The translations under genes were made by a program, and so were the position numbers. The notes beneath the pieces were generated by a model. The model searched no databases, was not told where the DNA came from, and saw nothing but the letters and a program-made list of their open reading frames with translations. Below, in pieces: positions 26,791 to 39,767 of a DNA stretch of 64,000 nucleotides. Origin of the DNA: Hofstenia miamia (taxonomy: Eukaryota > Xenacoelomorpha > Acoela > Hofsteniidae); assembly GCA_900660155.1 (NCBI GenBank), contig CABFPE010000167.1, forward strand, positions 1,235,092 to 1,299,091, given 5' to 3'. Numbering within the stretch: position 1 is the stretch's first letter; each line of letters opens with the position of its first letter.

Positions 26791-27307
26791 ACCTTAAAAG
26801 AAATTGAAATGGGCCAAAGAAACCACATTTTACTGGTAATGTATAACTATTATTAAAAGTTATTATGTACTGAAAAACACATAAAAGCAAGCCCAAAAAA
26901 TGAAGGAAACCCTATGCTCGATAGCGAATGCAGAGATATACTTCGCATATCCTTTAAAATTAAACGCGCAGCGAACAAAATACCGGATATGAAAATTATA
27001 GAAAAATTGTGATGTAATTTTTTGATAATTAAATTTTATAATCAGTAATTTAAATTATAATTTATACTTTTCTCAATAATTCTAAAGAAGCTTAAATTAA
27101 TCTAACAAAATATAAATTGTGAATGTGTACCAGATACTTTCTAAAATTTAGTCAACATAACCTCTTCTAAAAATTAACTGAAATGAATTTCGCATTTGAT
27201 AAGAACACAAGTTGATATTACAATTACAGTGTTTCATTTCATTCAATGATTTCCATATCGCTAGATGACATATTTAATTAAGCATCAAAAAAATGTTCAA
27301 ATATTCA
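26791..27307. other. AT-rich non-coding stretch
   Basis: Nothing recognisable. Confidence 0.5.
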
Positions 27308-27311
27308 TTAA

Positions 27312-27618
27312 CCCTGTTTACACTAGAAATTTTTCAAAATTTGTTACTTCAAAAAAAATTTTTAAACGCCTATATCTTACAAACTAACGAAGATATTTTA
27401 TATCTAAAAACAACACAAAGTAGAGAATTGCTAGTCTGACTTTGCGCCCCCACAGGTTTTCTTCAAAAAAACAACATATTTGCATGTAATTCAGGCAAAT
27501 ATTTTCGCACATGCCTTCATTGCCGCGAAGTGCACCATAGATGTGTTAATGTAAAAAGCTTTCAATATTTCTTAATAGGGATAAAATTGACGTAAATGTA
27601 ACACTAGTAGAAATAGGT
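27312..27618. mobile_element. TTAA-flanked MITE, family copy 2 (307 bp)
   Basis: The left end is TTAA-CCCTGTTTACACTAG and the right end is CTAGTAGAAATAGGT-TTAA. Read on the minus strand it parallels the 14.45-kb copy, with shared TTAAGAAATATTGAAA, TTTACATT and AGATATAAAATATCTTC blocks. It is shorter by about 190 bp through internal loss. Confidence 0.7.
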
Positions 27619-27622
27619 TTAA

Positions 27623-30600
27623 CAGACTTTCAGCTCAAGCTATATTTATAATTATAACAAACGATTTCGTTGACAAATTTAATGCATATCATCATTCTTT
27701 CATAAGCAGAAAAATTGTTTGGCAAACAATGTGAGTAACAAGAGTTTGCTTCTATTGGAATGAGTAAGAGAAATTTAGAACAATTCTTGCCGAAAGAATT
27801 TCAAAACACGGTAACACGATTCGGCCGATTGGTAAATTTTAAATTTCTTAGTTAATCCCAACCCAAGATAAAATTCTAATCATGAGCCCTCCACCTTCGA
27901 ATTCATTTATAGACAACCTCTTCACCAACTGACGTATCGAAAAAATTATATACACTTGTTCAGAACATAGATGAAATTTGAGGTTGAGTTTTTGGGCTGC
28001 ATATCGCTATACAGAAAATGCTCAAATAACAATGAATTACATTGATGTCCTATTGAGGCATGTAAATGATTACTTAATATTGTGAAACTAAATTAAGAAA
28101 ATCTATGACGAATTTGACAGCGCTAACATTAAAAACCCTTACAGTTTTGAAGGGAAACCCTCTATTTTACAAGAAAAACTAAGGTAGTTCTATATGCAAA
28201 TTCGAAAAGGTTTACCGGTTACAACTGATCAGCACTAGATACGATTTGAAATCTACCTTCTTCGTTTCCCAACTACATCTTGACGGTAATTTTCAACGTC
28301 TTAATTGCTAATTAGTGATCTACAACAAATATTCAAGCGTACTTTTTCAAATGAAAATTTTCTGAATTTCATTTATCTCTGTATCAGTATGTAACTAAAA
28401 GCATTTTTTTGCAAAATCGACCTTTGCAAATACGCTTTATTCTCTAGATGATTTTCATTCATGGACTGATATTACAAAATTATGGACTAAACGTCGTTTT
28501 ATGGGAATGAAAAATCTTGATAACACAAACAATTGCAATTTTAAGCAATATACTTATATTTTATGCATTCCGTTTACAGAATATATGCACACTATAAAAA
28601 ATGAGCTACTTTTCAAATCGGCGAGTTTCACATTATCCAATAAATAATACATCGAAATGGGTAGTTGAAATATATAGCAAGTTAGTCTAGTGACTAGTTC
28701 CGAAGCATTAAATGCATAATTGTAATACTTCACAATGTTCTATATTGCTATAACATGTTAAATTATGAGTTACTAATTATTAGTTCTAGAAATGAAATTT
28801 CATGTTAGTTGAAATAAAATGCAAAATTCACATGAAGGAAGAACTTTGCTCCAACCAATATAAAGCAACATAATGAGCGAATCCAAAACAAATATTATAT
28901 TTGTCAAGATTTTCCAAATAACGAGACTATTTGTTAGGTTGTAATAAAAGTAGCATTGTGCGTCCGTAAAAAATTATCAACCGCTACAGTAGCTGGTGAT
29001 GTGAAATTGAATGTAAAAATCTTCTAGCCGGCCTACAGGACAAAATGGCAGATATTAATTTTCGTTCTTGCTTGTTGAGTCTTGCAGCAGCAACAAACTG
29101 TTTCTATCACATCGACAAAACATCATGACTAATTATCCCCCGTTTTAGTAGTAACGAGGCTATTGCATTTAGAAAGATACATTCAAAAGCATTTGAATCT
29201 ATACACTAAAAATTGAGATAAGAAAATTTATTGTTTGGGTTTTTCTCCCAAGAAATGCAAAAGTATAAAACTTGTTAAATTTGTTACACAGTATAAAAAC
29301 AAAAAATGTGTTTACTGTTTGAAAGTACAGCCTAGTAATTCAATGAATCATTTGCAGCAAATGGTTTAGGATTACCTACATCCAGATGATATGACCCTTA
29401 ATATTGAAAAGAATATCTAAATCACGTGGCTATAAGTAAAGCTAATAATCGCTATTTTAAAAGTTGGGCATACAAAAATATTCTGAATCCTTTGTTTTCA
29501 CTTACAAATTTGTGAAATCGTTGATTTCCACTTGTAGTTCCGATAAAGTTACAAATTGCAGAAATTTTCAAAAAACTCATTGATAAATTAAAAAACATCG
29601 ATGTTAAGCTTACTTGACATTTGCAGCCTATCCAAATGAATGCTACCCATCATTACTACGACTTCTGGATTCGAATTTGCTCCTGTCTCATCATCAGCTG
29701 CCTTCTTTACTTACCCAATTAGTGAAATGTGTAAAGAATATATGTGTATTCTTGTGAGAATAGAGGAGAAGGTGCTTCTCCTTGAAGAGTCCGGCGCTTT
29801 GTCTGATAACGTCATGGATGAAGCAGCGAAATACGACTATTCTTAATCAGTTACCGAATTGAGTGAGCCGAAAATTTCTAGTTATTTTGAGCGGTAGTCT
29901 ATATGTACATACTGTATATTCTTTCACTATGCTGTGAAATAAGTTGATCAAAATAGACCACTTAAAGTTATTTGAAACAGCATGAAATTGCATAGTGTAG
30001 TTTGATTAAATATAATTACCTGAGCTAATTAAATCAAAAATATACATACCGAATCCTTTCAATTGGCAAAAATTTGCAACCGCTAAAAATGAACAGTACC
30101 GGCCATGCTATTTGGAGAAGTCGAAAAATTCAATTAAATATCACAAAAAAATCATTTCGATAAAAATGAAGATTTTCTATTACTTGTTTGAATTGTGCTT
30201 CATTTTCTAGGATCCCCTTGCAAAGATGTCACATTTTACTGTCTTTACTATTGAGAAACACATCTTTGGAATTTTCTAGCCAGGAATTCAAAAATACATC
30301 AAAAACGCAGTTTCAGAATCCATAACACACTCAGAGATATTCTAATCTAGAGAACGCCCAAGTAAATTCGGGAGACCATTAATTTCAGAGTTTCGGTAAT
30401 AATCAAATGCAAGAATTATCTTGATATAAAAACCTCCTGACATGTTAAGGCTACATATAGCTTGAAAATGTGCCTACCATCTGTGATCATGAAGCATTCA
30501 GTGATGTCCTAACGACCAAAATGCTCTAATTTATATTTCTTGTCATACATATGAAAATTTTACGAAAAATCATTTTTGCCAGTCATTCAAGGTATTTTTT

Positions 30601-32985
30601 AACATTGGATGCACCTGGAGATGTGATGAAATGGATTTTTGATATCAGTTGCGCGGATTGACCAACAAATGCACAGATCAACTCAGTCTAAGTTGTTGTA
30701 GCGATTTCCGGCACCCAAAATTGATTAAAGTAACCGACAAAACGTGCGATTTAACTTCATTAACTATCTACTAAAATTACCTACTAATATGAGTGGCATG
30801 GCAGATCATAACATAAAACGTATCTATTAAGTTAAATTTAATTAATCTTGGTTTTTAAAGTGTTCACTGCAAATTATAGGTTATATATTCCAGAATTTCT
30901 AAAACATTTGAGCCATTAATAAGCAGTGTTACCATTTCTAATATTCAAGTTAGGAATCAATCAATTTATAAGCATTATATTTTCATCATTAAAATTAGCA
31001 TTTAAATTTCAATTACGCAACAGCATTATATTTGTAAACCTAAAAAAATTGCCACAATAATAAATCAACTACTTAATTTTAATATTGTGCATTGCACGCC
31101 ATATTCTATACTAATAAAAAACCACTAATACATATATTAATGCAACTATGGAAGGTTACCATTTGGTCAAATGAAATAAACACATTAAATGTTGTCTCTT
31201 CCAATAATATAAATTGGAAAGTATGTTCAATATTCGATGTGTCACGAAAAATGGAAATTAATAGTTTAACAAACAAATGTAAAATAATTCATTTGATGTG
31301 TCTCGGTTTCAATATCGACAATAGAATTTAAATCTTGCAAAAAATGAATAAGTCAATAAAATAAGAACGATTATTCAAAATACTTCTTGTGTGTGTTCAC
31401 TTATGCCTTCCTCACTTGGAGTCAAGTTGTCATTAACAAAAACATCTATTATATTACTAAGTCCTTGGTGAAGAAGAACCTAAGATTTTACTACACAATT
31501 AGTCAATAAATATACCTAGCATTTGGCAGTATTACAGTCGACACACTTGCAAATATAGCAAATTCAAAGACAACCCTATAAATGATAAAACGGTAGCTAA
31601 TTTCTCTAAATCAGGTTAAGATATAACATTATACTTCCTTTCATTCAAATCATTTAAACTGAAGTGGTTCAGCATCTTTTTCTTCTTTGTGATATTGATT
31701 GGTAGCATCGTTGCTATTTCTCAGTATTGAATTCCTATTCAAATTAATAGTGCAGGTAAGGAGTGTATAAGCTGTCATTCATGTCGGAGCGCTTTTCTGT
31801 ACCATTATTTTAAAATTCTTACTAGGGAAAAAATTAACTTAAATTGAAGAAATACATTTTTAAGCACCTAGTAATACAAATCCAGGATTTTCATACCCAA
31901 ATAGTTCAAAATAGTTTATCAATAAATAGTAAAATCCGATAATTTAAGTAATGACTATTTTCAATTGTATATCCTTAACCCTTTGTTGATAGAAACCCTT
32001 TGTACATTGATGCTGTTAATGATATTAATGTAGAAAAACGATGACATTCAATATTAAACAAGTAAAAAGCAATTTGATTAATAGGTCACAGCAACATTTA
32101 CTCCTGATAATGTCATTTAAAGTCTTCCGGTTTCAAGAGGGTCTTTAAAGCAAAGGATGCCAGTTGGAATCAAATCAGTACTACTTACAGATTATATGTT
32201 CGATACCCAATCACGGCAGGTTTTCGCAATTTGATCTTCTTAAAATTTATTGGTTTCATATATCAATCCAAAAAATGCAATTTGTTAAATATCATTTTAA
32301 AAAAATGTGTCGTGTACTTCAAATATTGAATAGCGACATCTCAAATAACACTCTATATCAAAAACTAATATCCACAAATGAGAAAATTAATTTATTAGAA
32401 TGTTTGCATTTTTGCACCGTAAAAAAAGTTACATGCAAACTTCACGACAAAATTCCACTGTAGTTCAGGTATAATATATAAAAAAGTCACTAGTCTTTAA
32501 ATACAATTATTGAATTTACATCTTAATAGAAATAGCATTGATTGACTTGACAATTGACACTTTTAATCTGTTTGAAAATACTGAATGCAGCAATAGAAAC
32601 ACATTCCGTTCTGAATGTTACATCTGAAGAAATTTACTGGAACATTTGATTCAAGATGATATACAAGATCAAGGCGTTCCTTTTAGAACGGCAATGGGAA
32701 TCACAAAAATGTCTGCAAAGCTAATAGATAGATACTTGCCAATTACAGCATATTCGATTCTGTTGATAAACCTCTTAAAAACTAAACTTGATTATTTCTA
32801 CTAGTTTTCAAGCCTGGGCTTCATGTTATATATTCCATTACAAAATCATTATTATAGACACTTTCAAAACTGGGAGACACAGAATGTGAAGCTTCTCATG
32901 CGACCAAAATTAATTAAAATTCGAAGATCTTAAAAAAATACCTTCATGATTTAAATGAACGCAATACCATGTAAACCAAATCTGA
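27623..32985. other. AT-rich non-coding stretch
   Basis: No gene was recognised. The 68-codon frame at 29,640-29,846 has slightly higher G+C and an acidic C-terminal half but no motif. I saw no repeat ends of note. Confidence 0.5.
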
Positions 32986-34515
32986 CGTTATATATATAGA
33001 CAGATGGTGAATGAAACGTATTTCACAACACATCCAATAATTAAAACATTGATTTTTCTAAAATGAAATTAATTCATCATTGTCGAAAGGGGAGGCATTC
33101 TTGAGACAATTGCAACTTGGTGAGATTCATCTGGAGAATTGGATGTTTCGAATAAAGATTTTTACTGCCGCAACACCACTTCGTTCGAACACATTCTTAT
33201 TAAAATTATTATCAATAGAGCGCGGAAAAAAAGCAAAAAAAGCAGAATTTTTTAAAATAAAGCAGAAAAAGCATATTTAGGAATCTGTTTTTCCCTAAAA
33301 TAAATATTACTTTAAATTAATTCTTTGTTTACTTAACCAACCCAGTATCGTAACACTGGCAGCCATGTAATTTCGAGTCAGATAGTCAGACTGGTCTGTT
33401 CACGTAGGTTTGCATATTATCTCACTTATATTTGATTACGAAGCGGCATTTATACATTTCAGAATTTGCTGAAATGCCTAAAGTATACAATTTAAAAGAT
33501 AAATAAATATTTGAGAGAATTTCCGTTTTTGGAAAAGGAGGGGGAGCATCTGAGATGCAAATATTGTTCCTGCACCGTGGTGGAAAAACGCAGTTCCATT
33601 AAGGATCATTCTCAGGGAGCAAAGTACAAAAAATGTGCTGTCGAAAAAATCAAGTAGCCAACTATTCAAGCATTGTTGTCTAACGCTGAGACACGTATAT
33701 CCAAAGAACAGCATTTCAAAAAAAGACTTGTGGAAAAATTTCTTGAAGCNCGTTATATATATAGACAGATGGTGAATGAAACGTATTTCACAACACATCC
33801 AATAATTAAAACATTGATTTTTCTAAAATGAAATTAATTCATCATTGTCGAAAGGGGAGGCATTCTTGAGACAATTGCAACTTGGTGAGATTCATCTGGA
33901 GAATTGGATGTTTCGAATAAAGATTTTTACTGCCGCAACACCACTTCGTTCGAACACATTCTTATTAAAATTATTATCAATAGAGCGCGGAAAAAAAGCA
34001 AAAAAAGCAGAATTTTTTAAAATAAAGCAGAAAAAGCATATTTAGGAATCTGTTTTTCCCTAAAATAAATATTACTTTAAATTAATTCTTTGTTTACTTA
34101 ACCAACCCAGTATCGTAACACTGGCAGCCATGTAATTTCGAGTCAGATAGTCAGACTGGTCTGTTCACGTAGGTTTGCATATTATCTCACTTATATTTGA
34201 TTACGAAGCGGCATTTATACATTTCAGAATTTGCTGATATGCCTAAAGTATACAATTTAAAAGATAAATAAATATTTGAGAGAATTTCCGTTTTTGGAAA
34301 AGGAGGGGGAGCATCTGAGATGCAAATATTGTTCCTGCACCGTGGTGGAAAAACGCAGTTCCATTAAGGATCATTCTCAGGGAGCAAAGTACAAAAAATG
34401 TGCTGTCGAAAAAATCAAGTAGCCAACTATTCAAGCATTGTTGTCTAACGCTGAGACACGTATATCCAAAGAACAGCATTTCAAAAAAAGACTTGTGGAA
34501 AAATTTCTTGAAGCC
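32986..34515. repeat. 764-bp direct duplication across a single N
   Basis: Positions 32986-33749 recur from 33751 onward with at most rare single-base differences (for example A/T near 33473 versus 34238). The duplicated part includes the 5' end of a hAT transposase relic, so the relic's start appears twice but its body only once. The exact join at an N argues for an assembly artefact. Confidence 0.85.
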
Positions 34516-35482
34516 AATGTTCCTTTATATAAACTGAACCATCCTGCTTTTAAAAGCTTTATACCAGAGTTTATCAATTTCCAATGTCCAGACGAATCGA
34601 CCATTCGCAAGTCATATGTTGACAAAATCTATTCGGACAAAAAGAAAAACCTACAATCAAAATTGGGATCAAAGCCCATTTTTGGTACTAGATGAAACGA
34701 CAGACTGTGCGAACCAAATGATTTTAAATGTTATGGCTGGTGTATTATCCGAAAATAAAAATGAATCGACCGAACCCCATTTAATTGATACAATATTTTT
34801 GCAAGGAGCGTGCAACAATGTTATCGTCACACAGTGGCTGATTCAGGCATATAATATGATTTGATCAAATCCTACGTTTCCCGCTTTAAAAAGGGTGCTG
34901 GTAAAAGCGCCCAAACGTAGGGCGCTATTTATTGAAAAAACAACTTCCCCTACACCCAGAATCTGTGACAATCCGTTGTGGTACATTTCTGAAAGCAGTC
35001 AAGTACCACTTCAATAAAGTGGAAACAAAGCAATTGCTGAATTAAAAGCTATTCTTGAAAAGCCTGAATTACCAACCCATTTGGCACAAATGGTAAGCAG
35101 TTATTTTCATCTGGTAGCGGGCAATAAAAACCATCGAGTCTTCCAAAATGTCCTTGGCAAAACAGATGGAAATTCTAGACTCTGCGTCTAAAAACCTCCG
35201 AAACGGGAAGGCTAGACAAAATTGATCAAGTATTTAGCAAGAATTCTGAATTAAAGGCAATGAGAGCAGCGAACTGTCTTGTCGGGTGATGAATATTCAG
35301 GAGATGATCTGATATGACTGAGCCCTGCAAATATTCTTGCGCTAAAGTATGCCCCCTTGTCAAGTGCTTGTGTGGAATGCAGTTTCAGCACATACCGAGA
35401 CCTTCTTACAACTCGCCGGTGTAGTCTCAAGGAAGACAATTTGCGAAAACATTTGTTTATTAACATTAACAAATCAATTTAA
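34239..35482 (+). pseudogene. Decayed hAT transposase (BED-like N-terminus, hAT C-terminal dimerisation region)
   Basis: Frame-shifted pieces reveal the family. The N-terminal piece reads MPKVYNLKDK and then a CKYCSC zinc-binding-like stretch in shifted frames. The middle has FVLDETTD and NVMAGVL, where the first hAT catalytic Asp is expected, and around 34,950-35,010 an ESVTIRCGTFLKAVKYHF-like segment. The end reads PLSSACVECSFSTYRDLLTT, which matches the hAT C-terminal dimerisation motif, and stops at 35482. Several frameshifts and in-frame stops make it non-functional. The N-terminal layout resembles hAT proteins related to CGG-repeat-binding protein 1. Terminal inverted repeats were not defined. 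Confidence 0.8.
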
Positions 35483-35688
35483 TTGATTTTGACCATGTTT
35501 TTTGAAAAAAACATAAAAGAGCAGATTTTTCTGTAATTACGAACTCTAATTATGAATCATTGGTCATCAAATTTAAATTTTTATAATGTTGATTGTTAAG
35601 ATTATCTAAGAGGATAGAAATGCGAACAGTCATTGATAACTCAATAATAAAGCATTACTTTAAAAAATAAACGATGTTTGGTTACAAT

Positions 35689-35975
35689 CAGTGTTGGAAA
35701 CTTGCCTTGATTTTTCGGCACGAGCACGGCGCGAAAGGACGCAGTGGGGCACGAGTCTGAGAGGTCACGAAAATCTATAAATTTTTAAAAGGCATCTGAG
35801 ATTTAGCCTCAACGAATGAAATGTTTTTGGCAGAAAACAATTGTTAAAAATTGTTAAAGAAACAAAGCATTCGAAGATTTTAATATGCAAATTGATAGAT
35901 TTAAAAAATTTAATTAAAAAATATATTTGATACGTACTTTAATGCGGGCACAAGCGCGGCACGGCTTCAACACTG
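35689..35975. mobile_element. hAT-type MITE (287 bp)
   Basis: The left end CAGTGTTGGAA and the right end TTCAACACTG are inverted complements over the terminal bases. Both subterminal zones carry GCACGA/GGCACGGC words. Flanks GTTACAAT and GGTGCAAT are a diverged 8-bp TSD. No coding content. It lies about 200 bp beyond the hAT transposase relic, but whether that relic mobilised it is unknown. Confidence 0.75.
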
Positions 35976-35983
35976 GGTGCAAT

Positions 35984-37045
35984 TGAGATCAGTCAGCTGA
36001 TATGAATATTATCAAAACGCAACTAACAATACACGAAGTATTCAAATGTCTTAATTATGGAATTCCAAAATTCAACGAAATAACTTTGGCTAAATGTACA
36101 ACGTACAAAATAGCAAAATCCAATTTAGTAATGCAAGAGGAATCTTTTAAATTTTTTATAATGCTGGATATCCGAACCTAAAAATTGACAAAACTGGTGC
36201 AAGAAATTTACCTTCATATCTTCGTAATTACTGTAGAACTATTAAATATTTTTTTCTATTATTCACAAAACGTGCTGATAGCCAACAAAATTTTACCATG
36301 TTAACAATACTGTCAGCTAGTGAAACTTGCCACAGAATTTTTTCAAATATACTTCTCAAATTAAATGCAGTTTCAAATTTGAAATTTGATTTTCTTAACT
36401 TTCTTAAATGAAATGGACAGAAAACGAATTTGATTGGTCAACTAACAAAAAAACTGAAATTGAATATGTATGTATATAATAAAACCTCAATTATTTCATG
36501 GTGAAAATGAATGCATAAAATTTATTTTTCCTAGTTATTCCGTACTTGTCTCGTATGAAATACACTTAATTTACAAATCTAAATAAAATGTGCAATTGAA
36601 TACCCACTGTTCATCTAAAATACCTCGAGAAATCATTAGAAAAAAGGAATAAACATACATTTTTACCTATTATATATTAAAAAATATCGAGGTCCTAAAA
36701 CATGCTACACAGCACTCAACAAAATAATAAAGGAAAATTCATTTTAAAACGCATTTAAAGATATGGTTATCTAGGAATCGTTTAATTGAATCATTACGGA
36801 GCAACACTTATTTAAAAATTTTGTTCTTGTTGCATTTGGTTGAATTGAATAAGATAGAAAACTGAAAAAAGAAAAATCTCATCATTTCAATTCAAATTAA
36901 AATAGAAATGTTAGGTAGAAAATCCTAAAAAATCATAAGCAGATAAACCGTGAACATTTAAAACCGCTAATTAACATGAAATGTTGTAGTAGTTGATAAA
37001 AGGAAATTCAATTCCACGAAATGCGAAAAGAACAGAAGAGTTTGT
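35984..37045. other. AT-rich non-coding stretch
   Basis: Nothing recognisable. Confidence 0.5.
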
Positions 37046-38474
37046 TTAAAACTTCAATAAAACAACGAATGAAGCAGCCATGCATAAGAAAACGGAGGAA
37101 GAAGTTTGTATGAAAAAAAAGTACAGTTGCAGTGGTGTATGTCTATGAATTGCACTGCCAATTGGAGCTTTCATTCATCAAACTGGTTTAAATTAAAGAA
37201 ATTTGGACGAATAACAAGATTGCAGCTAGAAATGAACATCTTACCCAAAAAAGGACCTTTATTCATAACACTATATTCTTCTTGGAAGACGGCTATGCAC
37301 TGAATTAAAATACATTCTACATTCATAGGGGTAGATAAAGAATTTGTTCATAAAATATTTAAAATATTTCTATTTTAAACATTTCAGCAAATACAGAAAA
37401 TCAATTGATAAAAAAATTATAGTTTCAGATTTACATTAACTTTTGCTTGAATATGATAGTCAAATACGACAAAATAATATTTAAGTATTTCAAAAGAAAA
37501 AATCTCAATATCAATAGAACAAGCTAGATTGAAATCGTTGTAATCGTAGATAATATAAGGAAGCCTCATAAAGGCAATAAACATTAAAATATATAAAAGT
37601 TAGGACATTCTTAGAGCCATTAATGTATACTATTTGCATGGATCAGGCTACAATGCAGTGATGTGCATAATGCACTATAATTTAAATAAGACATTACTGT
37701 AATTAAACTACTTTAAATTCAGCTATATAATTTATAATAATNTTAAAACTTCAATAAAACAACGAATGAAGCAGCCATGCATAAGAAAACGGAGGAAGAA
37801 AGAAGTTTGTATGAAAAAAAAGTACAGTTGCAGTGGTGTATGTCTATGAATTGCACTGCCAATTGGAGCTTTCATTCATCAAACTGGTTTAAATTAAAGA
37901 AATTTGGACGAATAACAAGATTGCAGCTAGAAATGAACATCTTACCCAAAAAAGGACCTTTATTCATAACACTATATTCTTCTTGGAAGACGGCTATGCA
38001 CTGAATTAAAATACATTCTACATTCATAGGGGTAGATAAAGAATTTGTTCATAAAATATTTAAAATATTTCTATTTTAAACATTTCAGCAAATACAGAAA
38101 ATCAATTGATAAAAAAATTATAGTTTCAGATTTACATTAACTTTTGCTTGAATATGATAGTCAAATACGACAAAATAATATTTAAGTATTTCAAAAGAAA
38201 AAATCTAAATCTGGGAGTTAGTTTTACAGCTTGATCTAAAATATCAATAGAACAAGCTAGATTGAAATCGTTGTAATCGTAGATAATATAAGGAAGCCTC
38301 ATAAAGGCAATAAACATTAAAATATATAAAAGTTAGGACATTCTTAGAGCCATTAATGTATACTATTTGCATGGATCAGGCTACAATGCAGTGATGTGCA
38401 TAATGCACTATAATTTAAATAAGACATTACTGTAATTAAACTACTTTAAATTCAGCTATATAATTTATAATAAT
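37046..38474. repeat. Direct duplication of about 700-730 bp across a single N
   Basis: Positions 37046-37741 recur at 37743-38474 with small indels: an extra AAGA near 37,800 and about 30 bp extra near 38,207-38,240. Allele-like indels plus the single N at the join point to two haplotypes placed in tandem by the assembler. Confidence 0.85.
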
Positions 38475-39731
38475 GTTTGGGAATGAACGAAGTCCACCTC
38501 TAACACTGAATTGCATTATGATATTAAAATAATTTGCACAAATATTCATCAAATCAGCTACATCAACTTAACTTAGCAGAAATGTGATATCATTATTATT
38601 TTTGGGGATTATTTGAAAGCAATTATACATTGATTTTAACAATTGGAAATCTTTGGAATTCATTTTCTTAGTTACATTTCTTCACACTAAACACAAACTA
38701 TTGGCAAACATGGGAAAACTTACCTCGGTTGAAAATTAAGAAAAAAACAACTCTCATTAAGTAAGTTTCACGATTCTTGAGAAAGGAGGCTGAACAGTAT
38801 AAAAATCGACTGAGTGTCTTGCAAATTTTTTGATAGTTTAACCTTAAACCTAACAGGATTTTGAGTTTATGATTTCTTGAAACACGATCTAAAAAGGGTA
38901 TCCAAAATTTGAAAGCGTCACGAGATAAAGGAGAGCCTCTTTTAATTTCCTTCTCAATCTGCGCCAGATCGCTGTCCTATCGGGTGCGATCTATCTACAT
39001 AATTAGAAATAGTTTAGGTTAGTAATTGCTTTAATGGGCTTTAAAGCTCCGGATTAATTACACATTATGAATAGAGAATTTAAAACTTTTAAGAAATCGG
39101 AAAGTTCAAAGAAAAATAGTGAATCTTTTCAAGTACTTCAGGCAGATCAAAGTACTTTTACACAATGTTTTTAGTAATGAAATCATCTAAATTTTTCTCA
39201 ATTCATACAGAAAGTTTAGTAAACATAAATTGTACTTCATTGCTAGAATACTTAATTAAACATTTTTAAAATTCCATTTAATTTAAAATTGTACCCTAAT
39301 TTGATGCGTATTTTGAAAATCTAAATACAATTACATAGACCAAATTTCTACAACATTAAGCAAAACAATGATTAGGATTAAAAGGCTTTTGTCCTGTACT
39401 CGATACTAGTCATGCAAGGCAAATAGTAGACATCAATGACAGAGTTAATGGACAATTTGAAAATAGACCAATAACAAATTTCCAAATTAGTGCGACGTGA
39501 AAGTATATGAAACTTCATTATAATTTACAAAAAATAGGGAAATTGGATAATCAGTCACGAAAAATACATACTGTACATATAGAACAAAAACAAAGCACTT
39601 TGAAATTGATAAAACACATTGTCGTAACTGGTGTATATTTAAACGAATAACGAGCCGAATACAAATCCAAAGAGAGTTAATGAACATGCACCGAACATTG
39701 AGAATAGATGAAAAACAACAGCTGTTCGTCA
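38475..39731. other. Region 3' of the DBHS gene
   Basis: Non-coding. In gene sense this follows the inferred stop codon at 39732 and probably includes the 3' UTR. I could not place a polyadenylation site with confidence. Confidence 0.4.
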
Positions 39732-39767
39732 CTAATAGCCGCCAGGGCCCGCAGAATAATTCCAAGC
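39732..39767 (-). CDS. NONO: Inferred DBHS terminal micro-exon
   Basis: After an intron of about 2.5 kb, the sequence AAATTCTAG at 39768 is a good acceptor. It opens 11 codons AWNYSAGPGGY and a TAG stop at 39734-39732, in the phase (0) left by exon 8. This is a small G+C-rich island in AT-rich DNA, and a Gly/aromatic C-terminus suits the family. The assignment rests on phase, splice signal and composition only. Confidence 0.55.
   Translation of the reverse strand, partial: AWNYSAGPGGY

Noticed and set aside
33080..34045. Two identical 66-codon reading frames as a duplicated gene
   Set aside because: They are copies of the same segment on either side of the single N at 33750 and have no coding features.
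37106..38004. Duplicated small reading frames of 65-75 codons
   Set aside because: They lie in the direct duplication across the N at 37742; the composition is not protein-like and there is no motif.
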